Source: Sorangium aterium
GTDB taxonomy: Bacteria > Myxococcota_A > Polyangia > Polyangiales > Polyangiaceae
Assembly: GCF_028368935.1 (NCBI RefSeq)
Contig: NZ_JAQNDK010000002.1
Coordinates: 2,108,001 to 2,172,000, forward strand
DNA: 64,000 nucleotides
Direction: 5' to 3'
Notes under the pieces: model-generated
Database searches by the model: none
Told to the model about the DNA's origin: nothing
Seen by the model: only the letters and a program-made list of their open reading frames with translations
Shown here: positions 17,455-26,919 of the stretch, in pieces
Numbering within the stretch: position 1 is the first letter of the stretch
How the letters are laid out: every line of letters begins with the position of its first letter
Position numbers and translations under genes: made by a program

Positions 17455-19128
17455 ATGATGAGAAGCTCATTCAGAATGTTCGCAAGCGTCGCCGGCGGTC
17501 TCCTCACGAGCGTTGCGGGGGTGTCTGCCGCGTTTGCCCAGGTCGCCCCGCTGGACACCAACCATGTGGTGATCATCGACCGGTCCGGCAGCATGTACGG
17601 CGACCGCATCGCGCTCGCGAAGAAGGCGGCCAAGATCTACTGGAACACGCTCGTATCGAGCAATGTGCCCGCGTCGCAGTCGTTCACGGAGATGCTCGGC
17701 GTGGCGAGCTACTCCGACACCTCGTCGATCACGTACCCCTTGACGGCGCTGCCGGCGTCCGGCCTGGACACGGCGGTCGACGCGCTGGTCGCGGACGGGT
17801 CGACCTCGATCGGGGCGGGCCTAGAGGAGGCGCTCGACATGCTGGTCGCCGAGAGCCCGACCAAGAGCGCGCGCGAGTGCGTCATCCTGCTGTCGGACGG
17901 GCAGCACAACACGCCGCCTGCCCCGAGCGACTTCTATGGGGACTATTACAACCGAGTGGAGGAGGTCCACTCGATCGCGCTCGGGTCGGGGGCGGACGAG
18001 GCGATGATGAGCGACATCGCGGCGAACTACGGGGTCTCGCCCGGGCTCTACCTGCGCGCCGACAGCGACACCGCGATCGACCAGCTCGAGCTGATCGGCG
18101 CGTTCAACCGCATGGCGAACGACTGTCGCGACGGCGGCATGATCGATCAGGTGCTGACGGAGATCCTGCCGCAGTCGACGTCGTGCGCGGACGCGTTCGT
18201 CTCGGCGGCGCAGATCGTGGATTTCACGATGATCTTCGTCGGAGCGGCCGCGCCGAAAGTCTACTTGCTGCCCCCTTGGGACCAGACTTCCGAGATCACC
18301 GAGACGAACTTCGCCACGTCGGGCTCCGACCTGACCTTCTTTTCGGCCGAGAACTTCAAGCGCTTCTCCCTGAACCTGACGCAGCCGTACGAGGAGGGGT
18401 CCTGGCAGTTCTGCGCCACGAACACCTCGGATCAGCCCATCTACCTCTACTCCGCGGTGTCGACCCTGGCCGACACGATCTCGCTCCGGGTCACGCCGAG
18501 CACGCTGAACGTCGGGACGGCGCCGCTCATCGTGGAGGCCGAGGTGAGCCACCTGGGCAGCCCGGTCCTAGGCGCCACGGTCAGCGCGCAGATGACCGGC
18601 CCGAGCGGCGCGGTCACGCCCCTGGCGTTCCACGACGACGGCGCTGCCGCGCACGGCGACGCGACGGCCAACGACGGCGTCTACTCGCTGAAGGTCGGCC
18701 AGTTCGCCGAGACGGGGAGCCACGACGTCACGGTGTTCGCGGACTACGCGGGCAGCGCCACCGTCCCGATGTTCACGCGGCAGCACACGTTCGGGTTCTA
18801 CAAGAACCCCGCGCCGCCCTGCCAGAGCCTGGGGCCGATGAGCACGGCTATCGTCGCGTCGGTCAACGGGACCTCCTGCTTCCAGATCGATCGGGCGAGC
18901 CTCCCGACCGCCTGGACGCCGGCGACCCTGACGCTGCAGATGAGCCCGACGGACGGCGTCCCGCTGAACGGCGTCAGCGTGTCGGCCAACGGCGGGACGC
19001 CCCAGAGCGCCCCGGCGAACAGCTGGTCCGCAACGACCACGATCCCGTTCCCGGGCAGGGCGAACGACGTTGTCTATCAGGTGAACACGACGAGCAACAG
19101 GCAGCTTCGGATTCAATGGTATCCGTGA
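17455..19128 (+). CDS. Secreted VWA-domain protein
   Basis: This 557-residue protein has a signal peptide ending near VSAAFAQ. A von Willebrand factor A domain spans residues about 40-235, with an intact MIDAS motif, DRSGSMYG (DxSxS), and an ILLSDGQHN strand. The C-terminal half contains Ig-like or invasin-like segments, such as GATVSAQMTGPSG and HGDATANDGVYS, as in choice-of-anchor proteins. Two adjacent ATGs (17455, 17458) follow AAGGATTGGAG, and the first is used here. It probably binds a ligand through a divalent metal at the cell surface. It follows the giant lipoprotein, separated by the inverted repeat. Confidence 0.82.
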   Translation: MMRSSFRMFASVAGGLLTSVAGVSAAFAQVAPLDTNHVVIIDRSGSMYGDRIALAKKAAKIYWNTLVSSNVPASQSFTEMLGVASYSDTSSITYPLTALPASGLDTAVDALVADGSTSIGAGLEEALDMLVAESPTKSARECVILLSDGQHNTPPAPSDFYGDYYNRVEEVHSIALGSGADEAMMSDIAANYGVSPGLYLRADSDTAIDQLELIGAFNRMANDCRDGGMIDQVLTEILPQSTSCADAFVSAAQIVDFTMIFVGAAAPKVYLLPPWDQTSEITETNFATSGSDLTFFSAENFKRFSLNLTQPYEEGSWQFCATNTSDQPIYLYSAVSTLADTISLRVTPSTLNVGTAPLIVEAEVSHLGSPVLGATVSAQMTGPSGAVTPLAFHDDGAAAHGDATANDGVYSLKVGQFAETGSHDVTVFADYAGSATVPMFTRQHTFGFYKNPAPPCQSLGPMSTAIVASVNGTSCFQIDRASLPTAWTPATLTLQMSPTDGVPLNGVSVSANGGTPQSAPANSWSATTTIPFPGRANDVVYQVNTTSNRQLRIQWYP

Positions 19129-19220
19129 CGCTGCACGACGGTCTCGTCGCGACGCGCCGCTGACCCGTCATGGACCGCGCGCGCGTGGAGTCCCTGTCTG
19201 GACCGCCGGTGAGCTCCGGC

Positions 19221-20219
19221 TCACCGGCGGCGCAGCGCGCGGGACACCGAGCGCGTGCTCGCATAGCCGAGCCCGGCGGCGAGCGCGCGTCTCGTGGGGC
19301 TCGACGAGGCCAGGTAGCGGTTCGCCAGCTCGGTTCGCGCTTCCATCAAGAGGGCGCGGTGCGACGTGCCCTGCTCTCGCAGCAGCCGCTGGAGCGTCCG
19401 CGAGCTCACGCCGAGGTGCTCGGCGACCCGATCGATGTTCGGGTTGCCCTGGTCGATGCAGAGCTGGAGGGCCTGCCGGACCTCGGCGACGAAGCTCGAC
19501 GGAGCGCCGGCGGGGGCGGCCGGCGCCCCGCCGACCTTGCCGAGCGCCTGAAGCCGCGCCGCCGCGCAGTCCTCGAGGATCTCACAGAGGCGCGGCTCGG
19601 CGGAATGGAAGGGCAGCTCCAGGAGATCCCGATCGAAGACCAGCTCGTCGCAAGGGGCATCGAACTCGACCCGAGCGTCGAAGACGCGCTCGTACTCGCT
19701 TGCGACGCGCTCGCGGCGGTGCCGGAAGCGCACCGCCAGCGGGCGGATGTGCTCGCCCGAGAACGCCCGCGTCCGGAGCACCATCAAACTGACGATGAGA
19801 TCCGCGACGGCGGGCACGCCGTCCGGCGAGACGTGGCGGAAATGCGCGCGGCGACCGGTCACCTCGAGGCTCAGGACGCCCCCATTGGCGACCAGCGGAG
19901 CGAAGCGGATGACGCGCTCCAGCGCTGTGCCAAAGCTGCTGCTGCTGCGTGTCAGGTAGTCCAGGAGATCGAGCGAGCCGACCTCGAGCCCCTCCGCGGC
20001 GTGCAGCCCGAGCAGCGGATTGCCGCTCATCTTCTCGGCGGAGGACCATATCTGCCGCGCCACGCTCAGGGAGATCGGCAATCCGCGCTGGCGGAGCGCC
20101 TCCGGCGGGAGCGCGGCGTCGCGCAGGACCGCGTCGATCGGCAGCCCGAGCTTGGGCGCTGCGGAGAGGAGGAGCAGGACGAAATCAGAGAACGCAGACT
20201 GAGCCGGCGCATGGACCAC
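19221..20219 (-). CDS. AraC-family regulator with PF12625-type N-terminus
   Basis: This is a 332-residue protein. The N-terminal 190 residues match the arabinose-binding-like domain found in OruR/MmsR-type regulators (GLPISLSVARQIWSSAEKM, GNPLLGLHAAEGL). The C-terminal 90 residues hold the AraC double helix-turn-helix (VAEHLGVSSRTLQRLLREQG and ALAAGLGYAS). It should be a DNA-binding regulator of a nearby catabolic or stress gene, but neither neighbour identifies the target. The upstream gap 20220-20376 contains only a short GTGCGCGGC triple repeat. Confidence 0.85.
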   Translation of the reverse strand: MVHAPAQSAFSDFVLLLLSAAPKLGLPIDAVLRDAALPPEALRQRGLPISLSVARQIWSSAEKMSGNPLLGLHAAEGLEVGSLDLLDYLTRSSSSFGTALERVIRFAPLVANGGVLSLEVTGRRAHFRHVSPDGVPAVADLIVSLMVLRTRAFSGEHIRPLAVRFRHRRERVASEYERVFDARVEFDAPCDELVFDRDLLELPFHSAEPRLCEILEDCAAARLQALGKVGGAPAAPAGAPSSFVAEVRQALQLCIDQGNPNIDRVAEHLGVSSRTLQRLLREQGTSHRALLMEARTELANRYLASSSPTRRALAAGLGYASTRSVSRALRRR

Positions 20220-20376
20220 GGTTCCTCACAAGCCAAATGTGTCGGAGCGTAGTGGCCGAAGCCGCCCGGGGCAACCCGGATCCTGGCGCTGGGCGCCTAC
20301 GTGCCAGGCGCCGCTCGCGGCGTGCGCGGCGTGCGCGGCGTGCGCGGCGCCCGGGGATGCGAGGCGAAAAGGGGGC

Positions 20377-21768
20377 TCAGGCCAGGAGGCCCGGCAGCGG
20401 CCCGGTGCAGACGCCGGGAATGCCGAAGGTGGTCACGTCGTCGAGGCCCATGGCGTTGCACACCGACACGAGCAGGTTGTTGTGTGGCAGGTCGGCGTAT
20501 TTCATGTAACGGCCCATCTTGAAGTAGCCGCCCGCCCCGCCCGCGAGCACCCAGGGGATGTCCTTGTACGTGTGCGTGTTGCCGACGCCCAGCTCGTTGC
20601 CCCAGAGCAGCAGGGTGTTGTCCAGCACCGAGCTGCCGTCCACCTCCTTGGCGAGCGCCAGCTGATCGAGAATGTATTTCACCTGCTCGCTGTGCCAGAC
20701 GTTGATCTTCACGAGCTTCTCGTTCGCGACCGCGTCGTTGTCGCCGGCGTGGGAGAGCTCGTGGTGCTCCTCGTTCACGCCGATCCAGGGATAGTACTGC
20801 CAGCTATCGGCGTTGGCCCACATGAACGTGGAGACGCGGGTCATGCCGCAGATGTGCGCGAGCAGCATCAGATCGGTCTGCAGCCGGCCGACCTTCGGAT
20901 AGTTCTCCATCGCTCGCGTGTCGAACTTCTCCGGCATCGCGAGCGGCGTGCACGACACCGCCGAGCTCTGCAGCCGCTGCTCGATGTTGCGGATACCGCC
21001 GAGGTGCGCCTCGAGCCGCGCCTTGTCCTCGGAGCTGACGCGCGCCTTCAGGCGTCCGATATCGTCCTTCAGGAAGTCCAGAACGCTCTGGCGCTCGGCG
21101 ATCAGCCGCTGCAGCTCCGTCTCGGAGAGATCGGCGTTGGCGAAGATGCGCGCGTACATCTGGAATGGATCGTCGACCGCCGTGTTTGGCTGGTTCGGAC
21201 CGCGGTACGAGATGACGCGGAGCGGCTCCTGCCCTTCGATGCGCACGCCGAACTCGAGCGACGGGAACTGGCTGCTCTCGCCGATGCGATTGGCGATGTG
21301 CTGGTCGACGGAGATGCGATCCGCCCAGCCGGCAGGGCCGCCCGCGCCCGTGAAGCTGCCGGCGAGCAGCGAGCCGCCCGTGAGCATCGCGCCGGGGCCC
21401 TTCATGTGCGGGCCGCCGGGCTTGTTCTCGCTCGGGACGCCGAGCTCGTCCTCGACCGTCGAGTTCATGTGCACGCCCTTGAGCACCAGCATCCTCTGCT
21501 TGTGCTCCTCGAGCGGCGCCAGGATCGGGCCGAGCGAGAGCGGCGCCTCGTGCGCGTCTCCCGATGGGAAGAACGCCGACGGCACCGTGCCGTTCGCCGA
21601 GAAGATGCCGATGAAGCGTTTGGCGCCCGGCTGCTTGGCGTCCTGTCCAAACACCGTGGCGCTCCGCCAGACGGGGCTCGTGAGCGCGACGGTCAGGGCG
21701 CCGAGCCCGCCCAGCAGCTTGCGGCGGCTGATCTGGGTGCGGAGATCGATCGGGCCTCTTCGGTTCAT
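20377..21768 (-). CDS. DUF1552 protein with Tat signal
   Basis: This 463-residue protein begins with a twin-arginine-type leader (SRRKLLGGLGALTVAL) and is then typical of DUF1552 (RFIGIFSANGTVPSAFFP, GTHMKGPG-like segment, LLWGNELGVGN, PWVLAGGAGGYF). Members resemble DUF1501/sulfatase-like alpha-beta folds and occur next to DUF1592 proteins in planctomycetes and myxobacteria. The ATG overlaps the upstream stop by four bases (ATGA), so the pair is co-translated. The function is not established. It is expected to be exported folded to the periplasm. Confidence 0.88.
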   Translation of the reverse strand: MNRRGPIDLRTQISRRKLLGGLGALTVALTSPVWRSATVFGQDAKQPGAKRFIGIFSANGTVPSAFFPSGDAHEAPLSLGPILAPLEEHKQRMLVLKGVHMNSTVEDELGVPSENKPGGPHMKGPGAMLTGGSLLAGSFTGAGGPAGWADRISVDQHIANRIGESSQFPSLEFGVRIEGQEPLRVISYRGPNQPNTAVDDPFQMYARIFANADLSETELQRLIAERQSVLDFLKDDIGRLKARVSSEDKARLEAHLGGIRNIEQRLQSSAVSCTPLAMPEKFDTRAMENYPKVGRLQTDLMLLAHICGMTRVSTFMWANADSWQYYPWIGVNEEHHELSHAGDNDAVANEKLVKINVWHSEQVKYILDQLALAKEVDGSSVLDNTLLLWGNELGVGNTHTYKDIPWVLAGGAGGYFKMGRYMKYADLPHNNLLVSVCNAMGLDDVTTFGIPGVCTGPLPGLLA

Positions 21769-23510
21769 GGCATCTCCTTCGTGTGCGCGTCGATCGGGCG
21801 GCGGTAAAGGAAGGCGTCCGTCCCCACGACCGCGCGGGGAAGCGCGTTCAGGTCCTGGCCGGCAGCCTTGAAGGTCTCGAGCAAGCTCTCCATCGAGCAA
21901 CCATCCATGTCCTGTTCGAAGCGGGCGATCGCGAAGCGGAACCACTGGCGCGCCACGCACTCCTCCACCTCGGCGCTGCCCGCGAGCTTTGCGCCGAGCT
22001 CCGTCACACCCTCGAAATCGCCGTTGATGTCGCGGGTGGCGATGACCTTGCCGCTCGCGTCGACCGGCTCGCCGCCGTCGAGCTCGCGGTAGCGGCCGAG
22101 CGCGTCGTAGTGCTCGAAGCCGAAGCCGATCGGATCGAGCAGCTGGTGGCAGCCGACGCAGCTCGGGTCCGCCTCGTGCTGCGACAGCCGCTCTCGGGTC
22201 GAGCTGTTCGGGTCGACCTCGGGCGGCTTGGGAATGTTCGCCGGCGGGGCCGGCAGCTGCTGGCAGAGCAGCGCCTCGCGCACGAACTTCCCTCGGTAGA
22301 TGGGCGAGCTCTCTGCGGGCTTCGCCTGGATGGCGAGCAGGGCCGGGAGCGTCAGGATGCCCGAGGCGGTGCCGTCCGTGCGCTTCAGGGCCTGGAAGGA
22401 GTCGTCGCCGGTGACGCCGTAGTACCCGCCGAGATCCTTGTTGTAGAAGACCGTCGTCGACGTGAGGAGCGCGCTCAGCTTGCCTCCCTCGTCGTCGAGC
22501 ACGTGGTCGAAGAAGGCGTCGGCCTGCCCGCGCAGCGACTCGCGGAACGACCGTGATTGCCACTCGGGGAAGGCGTCCGCGTCCTTCACCACGCTGTTCA
22601 GGCCGTTCATGTGCGTCCAGCTGCCGAGGAAGCGATGGACCAGCTTCTGGCCGCGCTCGTCCTCGAGCATCCAGCCGAGCTGCGCGGCGACGCCCTCCTT
22701 CGTGGTCAGGCTGCCGTCTTCGATGGCCTCGTTCAGCCGGGCGTCCGGCAGGGTGCCCCACAGCATGTACGAGAGGCGGGCGGCCACCTCGTACGGAGAG
22801 AGCTTCACGGCGCGATCGCTCACCTTCTCCGAGGTGCCGATCTCGACGCGGTACAGGAAGCGCGGCGATTGCAGCATGCCGCGGAGCAGGAGCTCGATCC
22901 CGTGCTCGTAGCTCGTCTCCGCGCCCACGTCGAAGAGCTGCAGGTGTCGCTCGATGTCCGCCGCGTCCGTGATCGGCGCGCGGTAGGCGCGGGCGCCGAA
23001 GCCCACGACCAGCTGGCGCGCGCATTCGCTCGGCTCGGCTCCGGCCTCGCAAGGCGCGATCTCGTCGAGCGCCGTCGGATTGCCGACGACCACCGCGGCG
23101 ATGGCGTCTGCCGCGGCCTGGAAATGCTCGAGCTCGACCTGCGTCACGTCCGGCTGCAAGAGGCCGAACGCCGACGCCTCGATGGCTGGGCCGAGCGCCG
23201 CATCGAGGCCGGGCACGTCGCCGACGAGGTCGCGCACTGTGTTCAGGTACTGCTCCCGCGAGAGCAGCCGCATCGGCGAAGGCCCAGGATCGACGGTGCT
23301 CGTATCGCACCTCAATGGCTCGCCGGGACCCGCCGACCCCGAGCCCGAACCTCCGCTGCTCGAGCTGCCGCTCGTGCCGTTTGTGCCCTCCGCGGGCGAT
23401 TGGCCGTCATCGCTGCCCAGGTTGCCGATGCACGCCGACAGCGCGAGCGCCACGGCGAGCAGGCCCACGCTTCCGTGGGACTTGAATTGTTCAATCGATG
23501 ATGTAGTCAT
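21765..23510 (-). CDS. DUF1592-family lipoprotein with CxxCH motif
   Basis: This 581-residue protein has a lipobox LALSAC near residue 26. It follows the domain order of the DUF1587/1595/1592/1588/1585 multidomain family: LLSREQYLNTVRDLVGD, then ARAYRAPI, LSYMLWGTLPD, and the C-terminal CVGCHQLLDPIGFGFEHYDALG. The CVGCH is a haem c-type attachment motif typical of the DUF1588 region. It forms a coupled pair with the DUF1552 gene. I infer a periplasmic or surface redox-associated complex of unknown substrate. Confidence 0.88.
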   Translation of the reverse strand: MTTSSIEQFKSHGSVGLLAVALALSACIGNLGSDDGQSPAEGTNGTSGSSSSGGSGSGSAGPGEPLRCDTSTVDPGPSPMRLLSREQYLNTVRDLVGDVPGLDAALGPAIEASAFGLLQPDVTQVELEHFQAAADAIAAVVVGNPTALDEIAPCEAGAEPSECARQLVVGFGARAYRAPITDAADIERHLQLFDVGAETSYEHGIELLLRGMLQSPRFLYRVEIGTSEKVSDRAVKLSPYEVAARLSYMLWGTLPDARLNEAIEDGSLTTKEGVAAQLGWMLEDERGQKLVHRFLGSWTHMNGLNSVVKDADAFPEWQSRSFRESLRGQADAFFDHVLDDEGGKLSALLTSTTVFYNKDLGGYYGVTGDDSFQALKRTDGTASGILTLPALLAIQAKPAESSPIYRGKFVREALLCQQLPAPPANIPKPPEVDPNSSTRERLSQHEADPSCVGCHQLLDPIGFGFEHYDALGRYRELDGGEPVDASGKVIATRDINGDFEGVTELGAKLAGSAEVEECVARQWFRFAIARFEQDMDGCSMESLLETFKAAGQDLNALPRAVVGTDAFLYRRPIDAHTKEMP

Positions 23511-23671
23511 TCAGGACTCCGCTCGGGGCAGCTGGCTACTCAGCCTCGGTGGGAGACCCGCTCGGGCGCGATCACCTTTTTCGTCGTCGAAGCGTGGAGA
23601 CGCGTCGATTGGTACGAAGAGGTGGGTCTACGGTCACCGGGCTCCGACCCGATGGCGGGAGCGCCGCCGGC

Positions 23672-24379
23672 TCACGGTCCTTCGATGCTGCAGCACACCG
23701 CGCAATCGTAGGCTTCGAGCAGTTCGCGCCCGGCGCACGGGACGTCGCCGCACGCGGTTCCCTTCAAGGCGCCGCAGCTCGGGAGGCATTTCCCGCCGAC
23801 CTCGATCGAATGCGGCGGATCGCAGGGCGTGTCGTTGCCCGGAGGCTCGTCGCCGTCCGGCGTGAAGTACAGCCGATCCAGCTGGACGCCCTCGACGGCG
23901 TTCGCGAGGACGAGCTCGTGAGCTCCGGCCGAGAGGGGGAAGCGGAGCGGCTCGCCATAGCTCGTGTTGTCGTGGAGATCGTCCCAGAACCAGATGTCGC
24001 CGACGCTGATGCGCCAGAGGTACCAGGGGCCGCTGTCCACCTGGAACCAGAAGCGGTTGTTGATGGCGCCCGGAGCGTGGATCCGCCCCCAGATCAGGTA
24101 CTCTGCCCCGCTCGGCGCCTCGAAGCGGTAGCGCGCTCGCGCGAGCCCCGGCGCGTCGTCCGAGGGCACCCCGGCCGGGGGGGCGATGAAGCGGCCCTCG
24201 GAAGCGCGGCTGTCTTCACCCACGGTGAAGCCGCCGCTCAGCTCTCCGAGCTCCGCCTCGAGATAAGAAGATCCGGACACGACAGGAGCCCAGGCCCCGA
24301 CCGACGTGATCTCCGCATCACACCCGGAGGCCGCAAGGCAGCCGAACGCCATGATGAGAGCGGCCGACCAGCGCTTCAC
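23672..24379 (-). CDS. Lipoprotein with CBM-like jelly-roll domain
   Basis: This 235-residue protein starts at a GTG that overlaps the stop of the upstream gene by four bases (GTGA). Its lipobox is FGCLAASGC. The central region (YLEAELGEL, ARYRFEAPSGAEYLIWGRIHAP, FWFQVDSGPWYLWRI, HELVLANAVEGVQLDRLYFTPDGD) has the pattern of CBM6-like or malectin-like galactose-binding modules. A short cysteine-rich tail follows. It is the last gene of the sigma-factor cluster 25673-23672. It may bind cell-surface glycan. That role is an inference. Confidence 0.75.
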   Translation of the reverse strand: MKRWSAALIMAFGCLAASGCDAEITSVGAWAPVVSGSSYLEAELGELSGGFTVGEDSRASEGRFIAPPAGVPSDDAPGLARARYRFEAPSGAEYLIWGRIHAPGAINNRFWFQVDSGPWYLWRISVGDIWFWDDLHDNTSYGEPLRFPLSAGAHELVLANAVEGVQLDRLYFTPDGDEPPGNDTPCDPPHSIEVGGKCLPSCGALKGTACGDVPCAGRELLEAYDCAVCCSIEGP

Positions 24380-25128
24380 GGCTGATCCAGGAGCCGCCTT
24401 AGCTTCGCGCTGTGGGGGCTCTTGGGATACTGCTTGACGAACGCCTGAGCGCGCCGCTTCGCCTCCTGCGTGTTGCCGCGCGCGGCCAGCACGTCGATGG
24501 CCAGCACCTCGCGCTCCTGCCGGAGCACGCCGTTCGGGAACTGCGCGCGCAGGCGCTCGAGGAGCGCCGTGGCTCCCGCCACGTCTCCGGAGCGCAGCTT
24601 GGCGCGCGCTTCCGTGAGCAGCGCGCTCTCCGCGCGCAGAAGATCGGTCTCCGTCGGCTTCGGTCCGCTCGGCCTCCGGGTCGACTCTCCCGCGGTGGGA
24701 CCGTTGAGCGGCGGCTCCGGAAGTGCCTTGGGCTCCTCCAGACGCAGAGGCGCCACAGGGGCCTGCGGCACCTCCGCGGGCGCGTGCTCCGGGGCCGCCG
24801 CGCGGGGCGGCGCAGGCGCCTCGTCCGGGGAGGAGAGGGCCCAGTACCCCACGCCGAGCACCAGGCCGCCGCCCACGAGCACCGCCGCTGCCTTGACCGA
24901 GAGCGCCGAGGGCAGCAGCGAACCGACTCCAGCCTTCGTGGCAGCGGCGGCGCTGGCGCCGGCCGTGGCCCCGACGGCCGTCCCCGCCGCCAGCTGGCCC
25001 GCGATGCCGCGCCATGCGCGCTCCTTCGCGCCCTCGGGCGGACCCACGTGGCGCACGCTCCCCAGGAGCTCCCGCTCGAGCGAGTCCGCTCCGCTCTTGA
25101 CGCTCAGCAGCCGTTCGGGATCCCCCAT
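24376..25128 (-). CDS. Membrane protein with C-terminal TPR-like region (possible anti-sigma partner)
   Basis: This 250-residue protein has one membrane segment near residues 82-104 (VLVGGGLVLGVGYWAL), a proline-rich linker, and a C-terminal TPR-like helical repeat (LLRAESALLTEARAKLRSGD, LAARGNTQEAKRRAQAFVKQYPKS) resembling BamD/YbgF-type repeats. Its start overlaps the stop of the ECF sigma gene (TGATG; a GTG three bases earlier also works). This order, sigma factor then single-span TPR protein then lipoprotein, recurs in myxobacteria. I infer sigma-factor control or signalling across the inner membrane. Confidence 0.75.
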   Translation of the reverse strand: MGDPERLLSVKSGADSLERELLGSVRHVGPPEGAKERAWRGIAGQLAAGTAVGATAGASAAAATKAGVGSLLPSALSVKAAAVLVGGGLVLGVGYWALSSPDEAPAPPRAAAPEHAPAEVPQAPVAPLRLEEPKALPEPPLNGPTAGESTRRPSGPKPTETDLLRAESALLTEARAKLRSGDVAGATALLERLRAQFPNGVLRQEREVLAIDVLAARGNTQEAKRRAQAFVKQYPKSPHSAKLRRLLDQP

Positions 25129-25673
25129 CACACGGCCTCCTTTCGGCTCGTGTCCTGTGCCAGCGCGAGGCGCTTGACCTCGCGCGAGAAGGTCTCGCGC
25201 GCCAGACGAAGGCGCGAGCGCACGGTGCCCACGGAAATGCCCAGCAGATCCGCGATCTCCTGGCCCGACTTCTCCTCGAGCTCGAACAGGACGAACACGA
25301 GGCGCTGCGGCTCCGGCAGCTTGTTCAAGATGGCCTCCGCCGCCTGCGCGCGCTGCCGCGACTCCGCGCTCAGCGCGAGCTCCTCGGACGCGCCGCCGTA
25401 GAGGTCCATCTCCGCGGCGTCCGTCGTGACCTCGCGCCGGAACCGCGCGGAGCGCCGGTAGTCGCTCGCAACACGCTGACAGATGGCGAAGAGCCATGTC
25501 GTGACGAGCGAGCGACCCTCGAACTCGGGGAGCTTGAAGTGCGCGGTCAAGAACACCTTCTGCGCCAGGTCGAGCACGTCCGCCTCGCGCACCCCGAGGC
25601 GCCTGAGCGAGCACCAGACGAAGTTGAAGTGCGCGTCGTAGAGGGCTCGAAACTCGGGGTCCGGTGTGCTCAT
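25128..25673 (-). CDS. ECF-type RNA polymerase sigma factor
   Basis: This 181-residue protein has sigma region 2 at about 8-75 (LYDAHFNFVWCSLRRLG, DLAQKVFLTAH, TTWLFAICQRVASDYRR) and region 4 at about 115-165 (LPEPQRLVFVLFELEEKSG, EIADLLGISVGTVRSRLRLARE). MSTPDPEF is chosen as the start; the frame continues upstream to a TTG at 25724. It leads a three-gene coupled operon and diverges from a secreted protein gene. Its promoter targets are unknown, and autoregulation would be typical of the family. Confidence 0.9.
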   Translation of the reverse strand: MSTPDPEFRALYDAHFNFVWCSLRRLGVREADVLDLAQKVFLTAHFKLPEFEGRSLVTTWLFAICQRVASDYRRSARFRREVTTDAAEMDLYGGASEELALSAESRQRAQAAEAILNKLPEPQRLVFVLFELEEKSGQEIADLLGISVGTVRSRLRLARETFSREVKRLALAQDTSRKEAV

Positions 25674-25843
25674 GCCGTAACGTCCCGGTGACCTGTCAGC
25701 GAACGAGACGAGCATACGCCGCAAGATCGAGCGCGGAATTGTGCAGGGACGATACCACTCGGTCCCCTAGTGGGGCTGCCGGCCCGAGACGATCACAAAA
25801 AAATGCGCGTGCTCCGCGCGGCGGTTACCCTCGCGTCGTCCCG

Positions 25844-26860
25844 ATGCGGAGGCGTCGCGCTTTTCCCGTGGTTCTTGGCGCGATGCTGGCGGCTTCGGGG
25901 ACCGCCACGGCGCAGACCGAGCCGTTCCTGAGCGTGACGCGCGGCGCTGGCGCCGAGAGCTGCCCGGACGCGGCGCGCCTCATCGAGCGCGTCGAGCAGC
26001 TGCGCGGTCGGCCGGAGACGGGTGCGAGCGGCTCCTACGTCGTCGAGTTCACCCGGGAGGCCGACGGCTTCCGCGCGTCCATCCGCAGCGGGAGCGGCGC
26101 GCGCGAGCTGCGCGATCGCAGCCGCAGCTGCGCCGGGCTCGAGCAGGCGACGGCGGTGACGCTCGCGCTGCTGCTCGACTCCGACGGGCAGGCGTCGTCC
26201 CCGCAGGGGCCTGGGGTCGTGGCGCGCGACGCGCCGCCGCCTGCGCCTCCAGCGCCTTCGCCCAGCGCCTCGGCGGAGCGGCCGCTTGTCGCGCGGCCCG
26301 CGCCAGCGGGCGCCGGCGGCGGCGAGCGCGAGGCGCCGACGTCCGAACGTGGCGCCACGCGGCTCACGCTGGCGGCGGGCGCTGCCGGCCTGTTCGGCGT
26401 GGTGCGTCCCTTCGCGCCCGCGCTCTCCACGGAGCTCGGCATCGGCGGTGCGCGATTTCGAGCGGCGATCGGCGCGCTCTGGCTCGTCCCGCAGACGCTG
26501 GAGCTCGGGCCGGGCGAGCTCCGCGAGACGATGTTCGGCGGCGTCGTGCGCGCTTGCTTCGCGGCCGCGGGCGTTGGGGTGCTGCGCTTCGACGTGTGCT
26601 CCGGCGTTCACGCTGGCCGGCTGAAGGCGGCGGCGAGCGGCTTCACGCGGAACGACGCCGTCGAGAAGACGTGGCTGGCGATACCGTTCGAGCTGTCGCT
26701 GGCGAGCCTGGCAGGTCCGCTCGGCTTCGACGTCGGCGCCGCCGCGCTGGTGCCTCTCCGGCGCAATGATTTCTCGGTGGATGGCGTCGGGGTCGCGTAC
26801 AGGTCGCCGCCGGTCGGCGCGCTGGTGTCGCTCCGCGGCGTCGGCAGCTGGGTGCTGTAG
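25844..26860 (+). CDS. Secreted protein with Pro-rich linker and beta-rich C-terminus
   Basis: This 338-residue protein has a signal peptide ending in SGTATAQ. An N-terminal domain has two cysteines (ESCPDAARL and RSCAGLEQATAVTLALLLD). It is followed by a proline/alanine-rich linker at about residues 125-165 and a C-terminal region of alternating hydrophobic residues, as in outer-membrane beta-barrels. Myxobacteria have many proteins of this layout, but I do not know its role. It diverges from the ECF sigma gene across about 170 bases and could be a target of that sigma factor. Confidence 0.75.
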   Translation: MRRRRAFPVVLGAMLAASGTATAQTEPFLSVTRGAGAESCPDAARLIERVEQLRGRPETGASGSYVVEFTREADGFRASIRSGSGARELRDRSRSCAGLEQATAVTLALLLDSDGQASSPQGPGVVARDAPPPAPPAPSPSASAERPLVARPAPAGAGGGEREAPTSERGATRLTLAAGAAGLFGVVRPFAPALSTELGIGGARFRAAIGALWLVPQTLELGPGELRETMFGGVVRACFAAAGVGVLRFDVCSGVHAGRLKAAASGFTRNDAVEKTWLAIPFELSLASLAGPLGFDVGAAALVPLRRNDFSVDGVGVAYRSPPVGALVSLRGVGSWVL

Positions 26861-26919
26861 GCGTCTATGCATCATGGCGGTTCGCTTCCCCGTCCGACTT
26901 CCCTCAGCGCTGCTAGCCT

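Noticed and set aside
20313-20348. GTGCGCGGC tandem repeats after the DUF1552 gene
   Set aside because: A short simple repeat of three exact copies in GC-rich DNA, without a hairpin or a link to a gene start.
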